Positions 1 through 9,185 of a DNA stretch of 64,000 bases are shown here, in pieces. How positions within the stretch are numbered: position 1 is the stretch's first letter; each line of letters begins with the position of its first letter. The position numbers and the translations under genes were made by a program. The notes under the pieces were generated by a model. It searched no databases. It was given only the letters and a program-made list of their open reading frames with translations, and was not told the DNA's origin. The stretch is taken from assembly GCF_000425545.1 (NCBI RefSeq), contig NZ_AUDQ01000001.1, forward strand, positions 248,001-312,000, given 5' to 3'. Source of the stretch: Sporosarcina ureae DSM 2281. GTDB lineage: Bacteria; Bacillota; Bacilli; Bacillales_A; Planococcaceae.

Positions 1-30
1 TTGCGCTTTCATAGAACAATAGGCTTCCAT
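1..30 (-). CDS. 5' end of an unidentified gene, cut by the window edge
   Basis: An ATG at 30 reads leftward off the window for ten codons (MEAYCSMKAQ). An AGGAGG box lies 8 nt upstream, and the gene follows the NRAMP-type transporter gene by about 20 nt, so it is probably the next gene of the pxpA operon. In B. subtilis this place is held by ycsI, but ten residues are too few to identify it. Confidence 0.5.
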   Translation of the reverse strand, partial: MEAYCSMKAQ

Positions 31-50
31 TAATTACAACCTCCTACCCA

Positions 51-1277
51 TCAATCAAAAAGTAATGGAATCTGTTCGATCAACGTGATGACACTCAACA
101 CACCCATTACGACGACAACGACCACGCCGCCAATCGTAAGCCATAGTGGATGTTTGTATTCACCGACAATATTCTTCTTATACGCCGCAACGAGCAACGT
201 ACCTAGTGCTAGTGGCAGAATCAACGCATTCAATGCCCCTACTAATAATAGAATCGTGACCGGCTTTCCAACGAATGCGAACGTTGACGTCGAGACGATG
301 ATGAATAAAATAATAATCCAGTTGTGATACTTTTCGATGAATGGGTGGAATGATCGGATGAATGAAACCGATGTATACGCTGCACCGACAACGGACGTGA
401 TCGCTGCTACCCACATGATGACACCGAATAATCTCAACCCAAGTTCTCCTGCACCTAGCTGGAACACAGATGCTGGTGGATTGTCTGGATCAATTTGCAA
501 ACCTTGTGAAACGATGCCGAGTACCGCTAAGAATAATGCCACTCGGATGATCCCCGTAACGACAATACCTGTAACAGAACTTCTCGTAACCAATGGAACG
601 GAATCAATGCCTTTAATTCCTGCGTCTAATAAACGGTGTCCACCCGCGAACGTAATGTACCCACCGACTGTACCTCCGACTAACGTAACGATCGCGAAGA
701 AGCTGATTTCAGAAGGATTAAACGTTCGGACGATTGCCTCTCCGACTGGCGGAGACGTTTTGAAAGCAACGAATACGACCAAGATAATCATGATCACACC
801 CGCAACGGCAACGACCTTGTCCATTACCTTGCCTGCTTCTTTTACCATGAAAATCAAAATCGCAAAGACCGCACTGATGACCGCACCCATGATCGGATCG
901 ATTCCAACCATCGCGTTAAGCCCCAAACCTGCACCCGCCACGTTTCCTATATTGAATGCAAGACCTCCCGCGACAATGAGGAACGCTAACACGAAACCTA
1001 GACCTGGCAACACTTTATTGGCAATTTCCTGTCCACGTAATCCAGAAACCGCAATAACTCGCCAAATATTCATTTGAGCAAAGACATCTAGAATTAATGA
1101 AATTAAAATAACGAAACCAAAACTTGCGGCCAGTTGCTCAGTAAATACAGTCGTCTGCGTTAAAAATCCTGGCCCAACAGACGAAGTGGCCATCAGGAAG
1201 GCGGCGCCAAGCAAGACGCCACGGGTTACTTTTTTCTGTTCCTGCTCATGAGTCAATCCTAATTTTTCATTTTTCAT
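51..1277 (-). CDS. NRAMP-family divalent metal/solute transporter, YcsG-like
   Basis: Integral membrane protein of 408 residues with about eleven hydrophobic segments. After a short charged N-terminus comes an [14 protein letters not shown] stretch, the place of the helix-1 motif of NRAMP carriers, where the classical metal-binding DPGN is not kept. B. subtilis YcsG is encoded next to pxpA (ycsF), as here. Its ATG overlaps the pxpA stop (ATGA at 1274-1277), so the two are translationally coupled. The operon context suggests uptake linked to 5-oxoproline use rather than metal import; the substrate is an inference. Confidence 0.8.
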   Translation of the reverse strand: MKNEKLGLTHEQEQKKVTRGVLLGAAFLMATSSVGPGFLTQTTVFTEQLAASFGFVILISLILDVFAQMNIWRVIAVSGLRGQEIANKVLPGLGFVLAFLIVAGGLAFNIGNVAGAGLGLNAMVGIDPIMGAVISAVFAILIFMVKEAGKVMDKVVAVAGVIMIILVVFVAFKTSPPVGEAIVRTFNPSEISFFAIVTLVGGTVGGYITFAGGHRLLDAGIKGIDSVPLVTRSSVTGIVVTGIIRVALFLAVLGIVSQGLQIDPDNPPASVFQLGAGELGLRLFGVIMWVAAITSVVGAAYTSVSFIRSFHPFIEKYHNWIIILFIIVSTSTFAFVGKPVTILLLVGALNALILPLALGTLLVAAYKKNIVGEYKHPLWLTIGGVVVVVVMGVLSVITLIEQIPLLFD

Positions 1278-2050
1278 ACAGACTCCTCCCGATCAGCAAT
1301 AGCCGTCACAGTAATTTCCTCACCGTTCAGCCGGTCTGTAATGTATTTTGCGAATTCGACTGCATGCTCTCCATCTCCATGGATGCAAATCGTGTCAGCG
1401 CGTAGAGCAACATCCGTCCCTTGTTGAGAACGCACTTTTCCTTCTTTTACCATCGTAATAACTTGCGCTGCAGACTGTTCTTGATCGGTAATCATCGCAT
1501 CATCTTGCGAACGCGAAGTGAGCATGCCGTTTGATTGATACGTACGATCGGCAAATACTTCATGCGCCGTCACGAGTCCAATCGCTTCCCCTGCTTTTGA
1601 CAATTCACTATCCGCAAGAGCGAACAATACAAGTGAAGGTGAGACATCATAGACAGCTTTGGCGATCGCTTCTGCAATTCCTTGATCTCTTGACGCCATC
1701 TGATACAGTGCGCCATGCGGTTTCACATGTTGCATCGGCTCTTGATGTACAGCGAGGAAGGCTTGCAGTGCGCCGATTTGATAAACAACCATATCGTACG
1801 CTTCTTCGGGAGTAATGTTCATATCTCTACGTCCGAATCCAACTAAATCAGGCAACCCCGGATGTGCGCCGATTCGTACTCCGTTATCGATCGCAAGTTG
1901 TACCGTTTCCCGCATCACGGAAGGATCTCCCGCGTGGAATCCGCACGCTATATTGGCAGAGGTTACATATTTCAATATCTCTTTTTGTTCCCCTAATGTA
2001 TACCGACCAAAGCTTTCTCCTAAATCACTATTCAAATCTACTTTTACCAT
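1274..2050 (-). CDS. pxpA: 5-oxoprolinase (ATP-hydrolysing) subunit A, LamB/YcsF family
   Basis: 258 residues starting [15 protein letters not shown], the conserved N-terminus of the family. Further family hallmarks are [18 protein letters not shown] and the [12 protein letters not shown] region. I chose the ATG at 2050 because AAAGGGGGG precedes it by 7 nt; an in-frame start at 2110 would add a non-conserved leader. PxpA works with PxpB and PxpC to open 5-oxo-L-proline to glutamate with ATP hydrolysis in the cytoplasm. Here pxpA is divergent from pxpBC and shares a 307-bp intergenic region with candidate operators. Confidence 0.93.
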   Translation of the reverse strand: MVKVDLNSDLGESFGRYTLGEQKEILKYVTSANIACGFHAGDPSVMRETVQLAIDNGVRIGAHPGLPDLVGFGRRDMNITPEEAYDMVVYQIGALQAFLAVHQEPMQHVKPHGALYQMASRDQGIAEAIAKAVYDVSPSLVLFALADSELSKAGEAIGLVTAHEVFADRTYQSNGMLTSRSQDDAMITDQEQSAAQVITMVKEGKVRSQQGTDVALRADTICIHGDGEHAVEFAKYITDRLNGEEITVTAIADREESV

Positions 2051-2150
2051 GTGTATGCCCCCCTTTATTTTTAAAAATGAATCAAACCCATCAAACTCTA
2101 AATGATTCATCTAATTTACCGACATGAAGTAAGCGTTTGCATATCGCTTA

Positions 2151-2188
2151 GTTTCGAAATTCGAAACCGAGGTTTTGAACTTGAAACT
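2151..2188. promoter_or_regulatory. Candidate IclR-type operator pair, pxpA-proximal
   Basis: 2151-2167 is a perfect 17-bp palindrome, GTTTCGAAATTCGAAAC. A weaker copy, GTTTTGAACTTGAAACT, begins at 2172, exactly 21 bp (two helical turns) later. The site lies between the divergent pxpA and pxpB starts. An IclR-family gene is at the end of the pxpBC unit, so the likely ligand is that protein. IclR proteins commonly bind tandem pseudo-palindromes as tetramers; the assignment is an inference. Confidence 0.5.
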
Positions 2189-2323
2189 TAGTCTATCATA
2201 AAATTCTTTTGTTGAATAGACTATTGTCGAAATATGGTGAGTATTTTTATTAACTGAATAATAAGCTTGTATTTTCTTATTAGAAATCTATAATAGAACT
2301 ACGATTCGTTTTTCAGAATAACG

Positions 2324-2340
2324 GTTTCGAATTTCGGAAT
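2324..2340. promoter_or_regulatory. Second candidate IclR-type operator, next to the pxpB ribosome binding site
   Basis: GTTTCGAATTTCGGAAT matches the perfect palindrome at 2151 in 14 of 17 positions. It ends 3 nt before the AAGGAGAT ribosome binding site of pxpB, a position suited to repressing the pxpBC transcript. Confidence 0.45.
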
Positions 2341-2357
2341 TTGAAGGAGATGTTACG

Positions 2358-3098
2358 ATGAGTGATCAGAAATCTCTCGATATAAAAGTACTTGGCGATT
2401 CGGCCATCATTATAAAACTAGGGGAAGGCATCCATCCTTCCATCCACCAACAAGTGAAAAACCTGTCTTTCCTTTTGGATAAATACCCATTTGACGGATT
2501 CATCGAGTCGGTTCCTGCCTATAATAGCTTGGCGGTATATTACTCTCCGTATCTCGTCTATCAATCAAAAAATGGATTTCAGATTGACGGCACACCTATT
2601 GAAAAAGTGACTCATTATATCAATACGCTAGCTACCCAAATATCCGAAATTCCTGTTACGGAAGGAAGGTTAGTAGAAATTCCTGTTCTTTACGGTGGAG
2701 AATTCGGTCCTGATTTGGAAATCGTGGCGGAGACCCATGGCATGTCTATCGAAGAAGTTATTGAAATTCATACGACACCTGAATACCTCGTCTACATGAT
2801 TGGCTTCGCACCAGGATTTCCGTTTCTCGGCGGTCTCGATGAACGAATTGCGACACCGAGAAAATTGACACCACGGACATCAATTCCTCCTGGCTCTGTC
2901 GGGATCGCTGGCAAACAAACCGGTGTCTATCCACTCGAAACGCCAGGCGGCTGGCAAATCATCGGACGCACACCAACGGATCTATTCGTTCCGGATATGT
3001 CTCCCCCGTCTTTATTGCAGTCTGGAGATAAAATTAAATTTTGTCCGATGACACAAGAACAGTATGATGAGCAAAAGAAGGTGACGACATGTCAGTAA
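2358..3098 (+). CDS. pxpB: 5-oxoprolinase subunit B (KipI family)
   Basis: 246 residues of the allophanate hydrolase subunit 1 type. Motifs seen include GDSAIIIKLG near the N-terminus, YMIGFAPGFPFLGGLD at about 145-160, the TPRKLTPRTSIPPGSVGIAG segment and PGGWQIIGRTP. The start has AAGGAGAT 7 nt upstream. It overlaps pxpC by 10 nt. In B. subtilis the homologue KipI also inhibits the sporulation kinase KinA; that second role cannot be judged from sequence. Confidence 0.92.
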   Translation: MSDQKSLDIKVLGDSAIIIKLGEGIHPSIHQQVKNLSFLLDKYPFDGFIESVPAYNSLAVYYSPYLVYQSKNGFQIDGTPIEKVTHYINTLATQISEIPVTEGRLVEIPVLYGGEFGPDLEIVAETHGMSIEEVIEIHTTPEYLVYMIGFAPGFPFLGGLDERIATPRKLTPRTSIPPGSVGIAGKQTGVYPLETPGGWQIIGRTPTDLFVPDMSPPSLLQSGDKIKFCPMTQEQYDEQKKVTTCQ

Positions 3099-4078
3099 AC
3101 GTACTAAATGCTGGACTCTTGACTACTATTCAAGATATTGGTCGGACCGGTTCACAAAAGTTCGGTGTTCTTGTAAGCGGTGCCATGGATAGCTATTCCA
3201 TGCGAATTGCGAACTTACTTGTAGGCAATGATGAGCGTGAAGGCGTTCTAGAAATCACGTTATTTGGAACGAAGCTTGAGTTTGAAGAAGATACACTGAT
3301 CGCGATTACGGGCGGCGATCTTCAAACGACGATTGACGGGATACCGGTGGCGAATTGGCGGCCTCTCATTGTCAAAAAAGGCTCGATTCTGAAATTCGGC
3401 TTTGCGATTGAAGGTTGCCGAGCGTATTTGGCTATTGCGGGCGGGCTAGACATTCCGGTTGTGATGGAAAGTAAAAGTACGTATATGGTGGCGGGTATTG
3501 GCGGATTCAAAGGTAGAGCTTTGAAACAAAACGATCAGCTTTCATTTGGTCAATTAACGGAATCAAACAAGAAAGTCTTTGCGTTGATTGAACAAGTAGG
3601 AACGCCAGACTGGGCTGTACCGCATCATCCGCTAATCAGTCTGTCATCTACGCAAACTATACGAATAATTGAAGGCACTGAATATAAGCACTTTGATGAT
3701 GCCAGTAAACAACTACTTGTACGCGAGCCGTATGTTGTCACGCCGCAATCGAACCGAATGGGCTTACGACTCGAAGGACAAGCACTTGCATTAACAGAAA
3801 AACTGGAACTACTTTCGGAAGGCGTGACGTTCGGAACGATTCAAATCCCCCCTAACGGCAAGCCGATTATTTTAATGGCGGACAGACAAACGGCTGGCGG
3901 CTATCCGAAAATCGGACAAGTCATCACCGCCGACTTAGGCAGCCTGTCGCAAGTGAAACCTAACGCAAAACTCTATTTCAAGCTCATCACACATGCAGAA
4001 GCAGAACGTGAACTCATCGCAAAAGAAGAGCTGATCAACCAAATTAAAATCGGTGTCCAACATACACTTCAGTATTGA
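3089..4078 (+). CDS. pxpC: 5-oxoprolinase subunit C (KipA family)
   Basis: 329 residues of the allophanate hydrolase subunit 2 type: N-terminal GLLTTIQDIGR, then GAMDSYSMRIANLLVGN, TGGDLQ, RAYLAIAGG, and the C-terminal ILMADRQTAGGYPKIG signature. It partners PxpB in the PxpABC enzyme. It starts inside the end of pxpB (10-nt overlap), which indicates coupled translation, and ends at a shared terminator facing the IclR gene. Confidence 0.92.
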   Translation: MSVNVLNAGLLTTIQDIGRTGSQKFGVLVSGAMDSYSMRIANLLVGNDEREGVLEITLFGTKLEFEEDTLIAITGGDLQTTIDGIPVANWRPLIVKKGSILKFGFAIEGCRAYLAIAGGLDIPVVMESKSTYMVAGIGGFKGRALKQNDQLSFGQLTESNKKVFALIEQVGTPDWAVPHHPLISLSSTQTIRIIEGTEYKHFDDASKQLLVREPYVVTPQSNRMGLRLEGQALALTEKLELLSEGVTFGTIQIPPNGKPIILMADRQTAGGYPKIGQVITADLGSLSQVKPNAKLYFKLITHAEAERELIAKEELINQIKIGVQHTLQY

Positions 4079-4089
4079 AGCATAATAAA

Positions 4090-4131
4090 AAACCTTGCGT
4101 TTCAGTATCACTCTACTGAAATACAAGGTTT
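4090..4131. terminator. Bidirectional terminator between pxpC and the IclR gene
   Basis: A long inverted repeat, AACCTTG-TTTCAGTA to TACTGAAA-CAAGGTT, has A-rich flanks on one side and T-rich on the other. It sits in the 56-bp gap between two convergent genes. Confidence 0.8.
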
Positions 4132-4134
4132 CAC

Positions 4135-4890
4135 TCATTCTGTATACCCGAGCTGCCTAGAAATCTCCAAGGCAGCTTCTTTCACTTTTGGAACGAGTAT
4201 TTTTACATTCTCTTCCTGATAATTCGCTTCAATACCCGCGATACTAATCCCTGCAATCACATCACCACTAAAATCAAAGATCGGTGCCGCAACAGCAGAT
4301 GTAAAATTCTCAAGCTCCGAATTACTAAGCGTATAGCCATTCCGTCGCGTCTCCTCAATAGATGCGAGCAGCAACTCCCGATCCGTAAACGTACCGTTAC
4401 CAAACCGCTGTAATTCCGTCTTATCCAAATACTCGGCAATATAGCGATCTGAAAGATGGGACAAAATGATCCGCGAACAAGCCCCTGCATATAACGGACT
4501 ACTTCTACCAATCGCCGTATACAAACGCACCTTCTGGAACGTATCGATCTTCTCCACATAAATCGCCTGATCCCCTTGCCGGACAATCAAATTAATCGCT
4601 TCCTTCACATCCTGGTGAAGCTCTTCCATAATCGGATACGCAATCTTGCGAATATCCAACCGTTTCGAAACGAGACTGCCATATTTCAAAAACAACAGAC
4701 CTAGACGATACCGTGAATCCGCGCCCTTTTCGAGGAACTTCATTTCTTCGAGTGATGATAGCATGCGGTAGACAGAGGACTTTGGAATACCGGATAGGTC
4801 GATGATTTCTTGGAATGTTAGGGCTGGATGATCGACGAATAAGTTTAGTATGTCCAGGGAGCGGACGACTGTTTTGTTGTTTGTGCTCAT
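4135..4890 (-). CDS. IclR-family transcriptional regulator (KipR-like)
   Basis: 251 residues. Residues 8-65 form the winged-helix domain (VVRSLDILNLFVDHP, then GIPKSSVYRMLSSLE), followed by an IclR ligand-binding domain with YAGACSRIILSHL and a C-terminal GISIAGIE segment. AAAGGAG stands 7 nt before the ATG. B. subtilis has kipR next to kipI/kipA, so this is probably the local repressor of 5-oxoprolinase genes. The palindromes at 2151 and 2324 are its likely sites; I see no copy before its own start. Confidence 0.87.
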   Translation of the reverse strand: MSTNNKTVVRSLDILNLFVDHPALTFQEIIDLSGIPKSSVYRMLSSLEEMKFLEKGADSRYRLGLLFLKYGSLVSKRLDIRKIAYPIMEELHQDVKEAINLIVRQGDQAIYVEKIDTFQKVRLYTAIGRSSPLYAGACSRIILSHLSDRYIAEYLDKTELQRFGNGTFTDRELLLASIEETRRNGYTLSNSELENFTSAVAAPIFDFSGDVIAGISIAGIEANYQEENVKILVPKVKEAALEISRQLGYTE

Positions 4891-5048
4891 TTTGGCTCCT
4901 TTCCAAACGTAATATTTTATATAGATTCTATGGACGAGTATACCATTATTATCCTACCTACGCATTACACTCTTTCGATCATCTCATTCCCTTGGAGCGT
5001 CATTTTCCATTCATAATCGGCAGTCCTTCCACCTATCGTTCACATCAT

Positions 5049-5079
5049 GTTATACTAGTACTTATTGTAAAAAAAGGAG
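5049..5079 (+). promoter_or_regulatory. Probable extended -10 promoter and ribosome binding site of the HAD gene
   Basis: TGTTATACT (extended -10) lies at 5048-5056, and AAAAGGAG at 5072-5079 is 8 nt before the ATG at 5088. No good -35 is seen, which is normal for extended -10 promoters. Confidence 0.4.
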
Positions 5080-5087
5080 TTTTCTTT

Positions 5088-5786
5088 ATGCCATACGACG
5101 TATTATTATTCGATCTAGACGATACATTATTCGATTTTGCTGAAACAGAAAAACATGCTCTTGGCAATACATTCAACACATTCGGCCTACCAAACGGCTT
5201 AGAAGCTTACCGCGATACGTACCGTGCGATCAGCTCCGTCATCTGGGATGATCTCGAACAAGGACGCATTACCATTGAAGAATTAAAAGTGGAACGCTTT
5301 CGTCGGTTATTCGCACATCACGAACTACAACTAGATGCAGCACACTTCGGTGAGCTATACATCGAAAACTTAGGCCATGAATCACATATGATCGACGGCG
5401 TAGAAGAGATGATTTCAAAGCTATCTGATTACAGATTGGCGATCTTAACGAACGGCTTCACAATTGCTCAACACGCTCGCATAGCTGGCTCGCCTTTACG
5501 CAATACATTCGAAGCGATTATTGCTTCCGAAGAAACAGGCTACAAGAAGCCACAACCTGAAATTTTTGACTATACGTTTCAGAAACTAGGCATCACCGAT
5601 CCGTCTCGTGTACTCATGATCGGCGACTCTCTAACTTCCGACATTCAAGGCGGAATCAACGCGGGTATCGACACGTGCTGGTTCAACCGAGATCGTCGCG
5701 AAAACCATATAGGAATCCAGCCGACATATGAAATTCATTCATGGGCAGAATTCAGTGTTGGCCGTACAACAGTAAAGAACAACTAA
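5088..5786 (+). CDS. HAD-superfamily phosphatase, YjjG/YfnB-type nucleotidase
   Basis: 232 residues. Motif I is FDLDDTLFD at residues 8-16 with the nucleophile Asp9 and acid/base Asp11; motif II is LTNGF; motif III is the Lys in GYKKPQPEIF; motif IV is MIGDSLTSDIQGG. The helical cap is of the type found in pyrimidine 5'-nucleotidases such as YjjG. The start at 5088 is set by AAAAGGAG; a longer frame upstream has no conserved content. The product probably dephosphorylates nucleoside monophosphates or damaged nucleotides. Confidence 0.85.
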   Translation: MPYDVLLFDLDDTLFDFAETEKHALGNTFNTFGLPNGLEAYRDTYRAISSVIWDDLEQGRITIEELKVERFRRLFAHHELQLDAAHFGELYIENLGHESHMIDGVEEMISKLSDYRLAILTNGFTIAQHARIAGSPLRNTFEAIIASEETGYKKPQPEIFDYTFQKLGITDPSRVLMIGDSLTSDIQGGINAGIDTCWFNRDRRENHIGIQPTYEIHSWAEFSVGRTTVKNN

Positions 5787-5800
5787 TCCAAAACGAACAA

Positions 5801-5827
5801 CCCCTCCAATACATTTCGTTGGAGGGG
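5801..5827 (+). terminator. Terminator after the HAD gene
   Basis: CCCCTCCAA and TTGGAGGGG form a 9-bp GC-rich stem followed by a short T-rich run. Confidence 0.75.
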
Positions 5828-5887
5828 CTTCTCATATATCTATTAAGCTAGCAATGAAATGACCCAAAGACTTCGACAGAAATCCCA

Positions 5888-6595
5888 TCACCTTTTCTCT
5901 CTTGCCGCCTCAATAAACTGCTCAAATAACTTCAACGACAACGGATCTTCCCTCTTCACCATCGCTTCAGGATGCCACTGAACGCCTACGACAAAACGAT
6001 GCGCAGTACTCTCAAAAGCTTCAATGACCCCATCCTTCGCAACCGCGGTCACAACAAGTGGTGCATGTACTTCCCTCACAGCCTGGTGATGCAGTGAATT
6101 CACGCGGACTTCCGAAGTGCCTGCCCACTCCGCCAACTTACTATCCCCTACTATATCTATTGAATGAAACGCAAAGTCTAAATCGGTCAGCTGATGATGC
6201 TGCAACAAATCCTCTGATAGCTGCGCATATATGTCCTGATAAATCGTTCCACCAAACGCCACATTGATCAACTGATACCCTCGGCAAATCCCAAACACCG
6301 GCTTATCTTGATCCGCCATTCTTTTAATTAACGCAAGCTCCGACTCATCCCGCTCCGGCAATACTTTTCCAAGCTGCCGATGTGGTTCTTCACCATACAA
6401 ATACGGATCCACATCTTCCCCACCGATTAGCAATACCCCATCTATTCGATCGCACACTTCTTCAATTGCTTCCAGTCCTACCGGCAAAATGACGGGTACG
6501 CCACCTGCTTGTCGAACCGCCCGTATAAATCTAGTCTGAACCAGTATATCCCCGTTTTGATCTATATCTGACGTTACACCAATTAATGGTTTCAT
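5888..6595 (-). CDS. Class I glutamine amidotransferase, gamma-glutamyl-GABA hydrolase (PuuD) type
   Basis: 235 residues of the peptidase C26 family. The nucleophile is Cys104 in FGICRGYQLIN, and the His/Glu pair lies in GVQWHPEAM. GVLLIGGEDVDP forms the oxyanion region. I start at the ATG at 6595, because AAAGGGAG is 10 nt upstream; a GTG at 6604 is only about 1 nt from it. Such enzymes cleave gamma-glutamyl bonds of gamma-glutamyl-GABA or related compounds. The gene stands alone, so the substrate is unproven. Confidence 0.85.
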   Translation of the reverse strand: MKPLIGVTSDIDQNGDILVQTRFIRAVRQAGGVPVILPVGLEAIEEVCDRIDGVLLIGGEDVDPYLYGEEPHRQLGKVLPERDESELALIKRMADQDKPVFGICRGYQLINVAFGGTIYQDIYAQLSEDLLQHHQLTDLDFAFHSIDIVGDSKLAEWAGTSEVRVNSLHHQAVREVHAPLVVTAVAKDGVIEAFESTAHRFVVGVQWHPEAMVKREDPLSLKLFEQFIEAAREKR

Positions 6596-6604
6596 GTAAT
6601 GCAC

Positions 6605-7030
6605 TCTCCCTTTTACATTCCTACAAGTGATGAAATATGGTATACCCGAATTTGTGAGAAGTTACTCAGGGATCGTTACATTACTATACATGTAAACAGA
6701 AAAACCAGGTTTCGATTCATGTAGCGAATGGAAGTCTGGGATAGATGGAGTATGGTTATTATTTTGTTAAAAGATGTTTTTGTGTATATGTGAATTAAAT
6801 TAAAAATAAAAAATCAGCCGGATCCCTGTTGAAATGATTGGTCTGCGTACTATTTTGTTATCAAACACAACGCTTTCACAAAGACGTTGATTACATAGTC
6901 TCTTCTAAAGAATTAATCGATATTTTTCTTCTATTCTATAATACTAGCCTCTAGTTTGAAAGCGCATACAAATAGAGCGTATACATATGCTTATATAGAA
7001 GAGATTCAACACATTCTCATCAGGTACCCG
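6605..7030. other. 426-bp gap without a recognisable gene
   Basis: AT-rich sequence between the amidotransferase and the Lrp-type regulator. The only item noted is TGAAAGCGCATACA at 6957-6970, which matches a CcpA cre box (TGWNANCGNTNWCA) at all but one fixed position. It is 360 bp from the nearest downstream start, so its meaning is doubtful. Confidence 0.4.
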
Positions 7031-7495
7031 TTACAGCAAACAGTTTTCTTCTACTACCTCTTCTTCCGGCAGAATAATCGTATACGGAATAGGCGACGAC
7101 AATACAATAGAAGTTGTTAACGTACCGAATGGGATTAGCCGGTCGATTAGCTCACTCATTTTGGCCATGCTAGACGTTGCGGCTTTCAAGATATAATTAG
7201 TCGTTCCGGTCACACGGTGACATTCAAGAATCGAATTTTCTACTTTAATTTGTTCCTCAAACTCATTGGGCCTCTTTTTCAATTCACTTACTTGGATGAA
7301 TAGTAATGTGTCCAGTCCAAGTGCCTGCAATGATATTCGCGCAGTAAATTCTTCTATAATGCCTTTTTCCTGCAGACGTAGCAAACGTTCCGAAACACTA
7401 GGGCGACTGAGAGATAGTTGTTTAGAAAGATCGCTGATTGTCACACGGCTGTTTTCTTGCAATAGTTTCAATAATGTAATGTCCGTTTTGTTCAA
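7031..7495 (-). CDS. Lrp/AsnC-family transcriptional regulator
   Basis: 154 residues: an N-terminal helix-turn-helix (LLKLLQENSRVTISDLSKQL, then LSRPSVSERLLRL) and a C-terminal RAM ligand-binding domain with ECHRVTGTTNYILKA. I place the start at the TTG at 7495, with GAAAGAGGTG 5 nt upstream; the same frame extends to a TTG at 7513 without a Shine-Dalgarno sequence. It is divergent from the amino-acid catabolic operon, so it probably senses an amino acid and controls that operon. Confidence 0.85.
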   Translation of the reverse strand: MNKTDITLLKLLQENSRVTISDLSKQLSLSRPSVSERLLRLQEKGIIEEFTARISLQALGLDTLLFIQVSELKKRPNEFEEQIKVENSILECHRVTGTTNYILKAATSSMAKMSELIDRLIPFGTLTTSIVLSSPIPYTIILPEEEVVEENCLL

Positions 7496-7701
7496 AACCA
7501 CACCTCTTTCCAAAATGAAGGATAAATGCTCTAAAGTTATTCAAAGTTGTGTCTCTTTTGTGAAAATCACTTTTTTCTGATATGTAAATAAATTATAACT
7601 TACTCTATTATTAAGTCAAAGGGAAAACAGCAACCGAGGGAGGTACGAAGCAGACCACTTGCATCCCAAAACCTATGTATAAATATTTTTTTACACGGTC
7701 T

Positions 7702-7715
7702 TGTAAGCGGTTTCA
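7702..7715. promoter_or_regulatory. cre-like CcpA operator
   Basis: TGTAAGCGGTTTCA fits the catabolite-responsive element consensus TGWNANCGNTNWCA at every fixed position. It lies 58 bp before the start of the transporter that heads the catabolic operon, in the expected promoter/leader region, and suggests repression by CcpA when a preferred sugar is present. Confidence 0.6.
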
Positions 7716-7773
7716 ATTTCTAAAAAATTATCTTCCAATCAGTAAAAACTATAACACAAAAGGAACGTGACGC

Positions 7774-9129
7774 ATGCATACGAACAATCAGTGGTCTTCT
7801 AAATTAGGTTTTATTTTAGCAGCAGCGGGCTCAGCGATAGGTTTAGGTGCCATATGGAAATTTCCTTATGTAGCAGGCACAAGTGGCGGTGGAGCTTTTT
7901 TATTAATCTTTTTACTTTTCACCTTCCTAATCGGACTTCCGCTACTCATGGGAGAATTCATTATTGGACGAAGTACTCAGAAGGATGCAATTGATTCATA
8001 TAAAACAATCGCGCCAGGTACATCCTGGCATCTGATCGGAAGACTGGGAATTATTACGTGTTTCATCCTTCTATCATTTTACAGCGTGGTGGGCGGCTGG
8101 GTGCTCATCTACATTTGGAAAGCTGCAACGGGCAGTCTAAGTGGTCTAACGCAGGCTGACTATGGAGATTTATTCGGCAGCATTGTATCCAGTCCCTACG
8201 TGAGTGTAGGTGCTCAGCTCCTATTCATGATGATGACAACATTTGTCATAGCTAGAGGGGTTACAAGCGGTATAGAAAAGGCCAGTAAATATATGATGCC
8301 TGCACTGTTCGTCTTGTTTATCATCTTGACTATACGATCATTCACTCTCGACGGAGCGATGGCGGGTGTTAGCTTCTTCCTAAAACCTGACTTCGGCAAT
8401 ATTACTTCTGAAACCATTTTGTTCGCGATGGGGCAATCCTTCTTTGCACTTAGTATCGGTGTTTCCGTCATGGTGACATACAGTTCGTATTTATCCAAGA
8501 AGGAGAGTTTGCCACAATCCGCTATTTCCATCGTATTAATGAACTTGCTCGTGGCCGTTCTAGCCGGATTGGTTATTTTCCCAGCGGTCTTTGCATTCGG
8601 TCTCGAACCAGACGCAGGCCCTACATTACTCTTTAATGTATTGCCCACCATTTTTGGGCAACTGCCGTTTGGCACATTGTTCTTCCTAGCATTCCTGATT
8701 CTGTTCCTGTTTGCCGCGTTGACTTCTGCATTTTCCATGTTGGAAATAATTGTAGCAGCCACTTCCAAAGGGGATCACAAGAAGAGGAAACATCACGCCT
8801 GGATGATTGGCGCAGCCATCTTTATAGTCGGTGTCCCATCCGCGTTATCGTACGGCATATTATCAGACTTTACAATTTTCGGTATGATTCTGTTTGACGC
8901 CTTCGACTTTTTAGTAAGTAATATTCTCATGCCACTCGGTGCGTTGTTGATCGCCCTATTCATCCCAATAAAAATACCGAAAGAAAAGCTCTATAAAGAA
9001 TTGAAGGCTGGCTCCAACATCAGCACAAAATTATTTTCTGCCTGGTTTTTATTAATTCGTTACCTCGCACCGGTAGCTATTCTCATTGTGTTTGCAGACG
9101 TACTTGGACTATTGAACTTCTTGAAATAA
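7774..9129 (+). CDS. Neurotransmitter:sodium symporter (SNF/NSS) family amino-acid transporter
   Basis: 451 residues and about eleven membrane segments. The N-terminus has the NSS signature [20 protein letters not shown] then IWKFPYVAG, which includes the sodium-binding helix 1; [20 protein letters not shown] is the conserved helix 6 region. Bacterial relatives (LeuT, MhsT, TnaT, Tyt1) import hydrophobic or aromatic amino acids with sodium. As first gene before phenylalanine dehydrogenase it probably supplies that pathway. AAAGGAAC precedes the ATG. Confidence 0.9.
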   Translation: MHTNNQWSSKLGFILAAAGSAIGLGAIWKFPYVAGTSGGGAFLLIFLLFTFLIGLPLLMGEFIIGRSTQKDAIDSYKTIAPGTSWHLIGRLGIITCFILLSFYSVVGGWVLIYIWKAATGSLSGLTQADYGDLFGSIVSSPYVSVGAQLLFMMMTTFVIARGVTSGIEKASKYMMPALFVLFIILTIRSFTLDGAMAGVSFFLKPDFGNITSETILFAMGQSFFALSIGVSVMVTYSSYLSKKESLPQSAISIVLMNLLVAVLAGLVIFPAVFAFGLEPDAGPTLLFNVLPTIFGQLPFGTLFFLAFLILFLFAALTSAFSMLEIIVAATSKGDHKKRKHHAWMIGAAIFIVGVPSALSYGILSDFTIFGMILFDAFDFLVSNILMPLGALLIALFIPIKIPKEKLYKELKAGSNISTKLFSAWFLLIRYLAPVAILIVFADVLGLLNFLK

Positions 9130-9185
9130 CTAGATAGATTGCTGATGCCCTCTTATAGGTTCACAGCAATAAAATAGAGGAGGAA

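Noticed and set aside
6957-6970. Second cre box
   Set aside because: One fixed position fails and it lies about 360 bp from any start that it could control; mentioned only in the gap entry.
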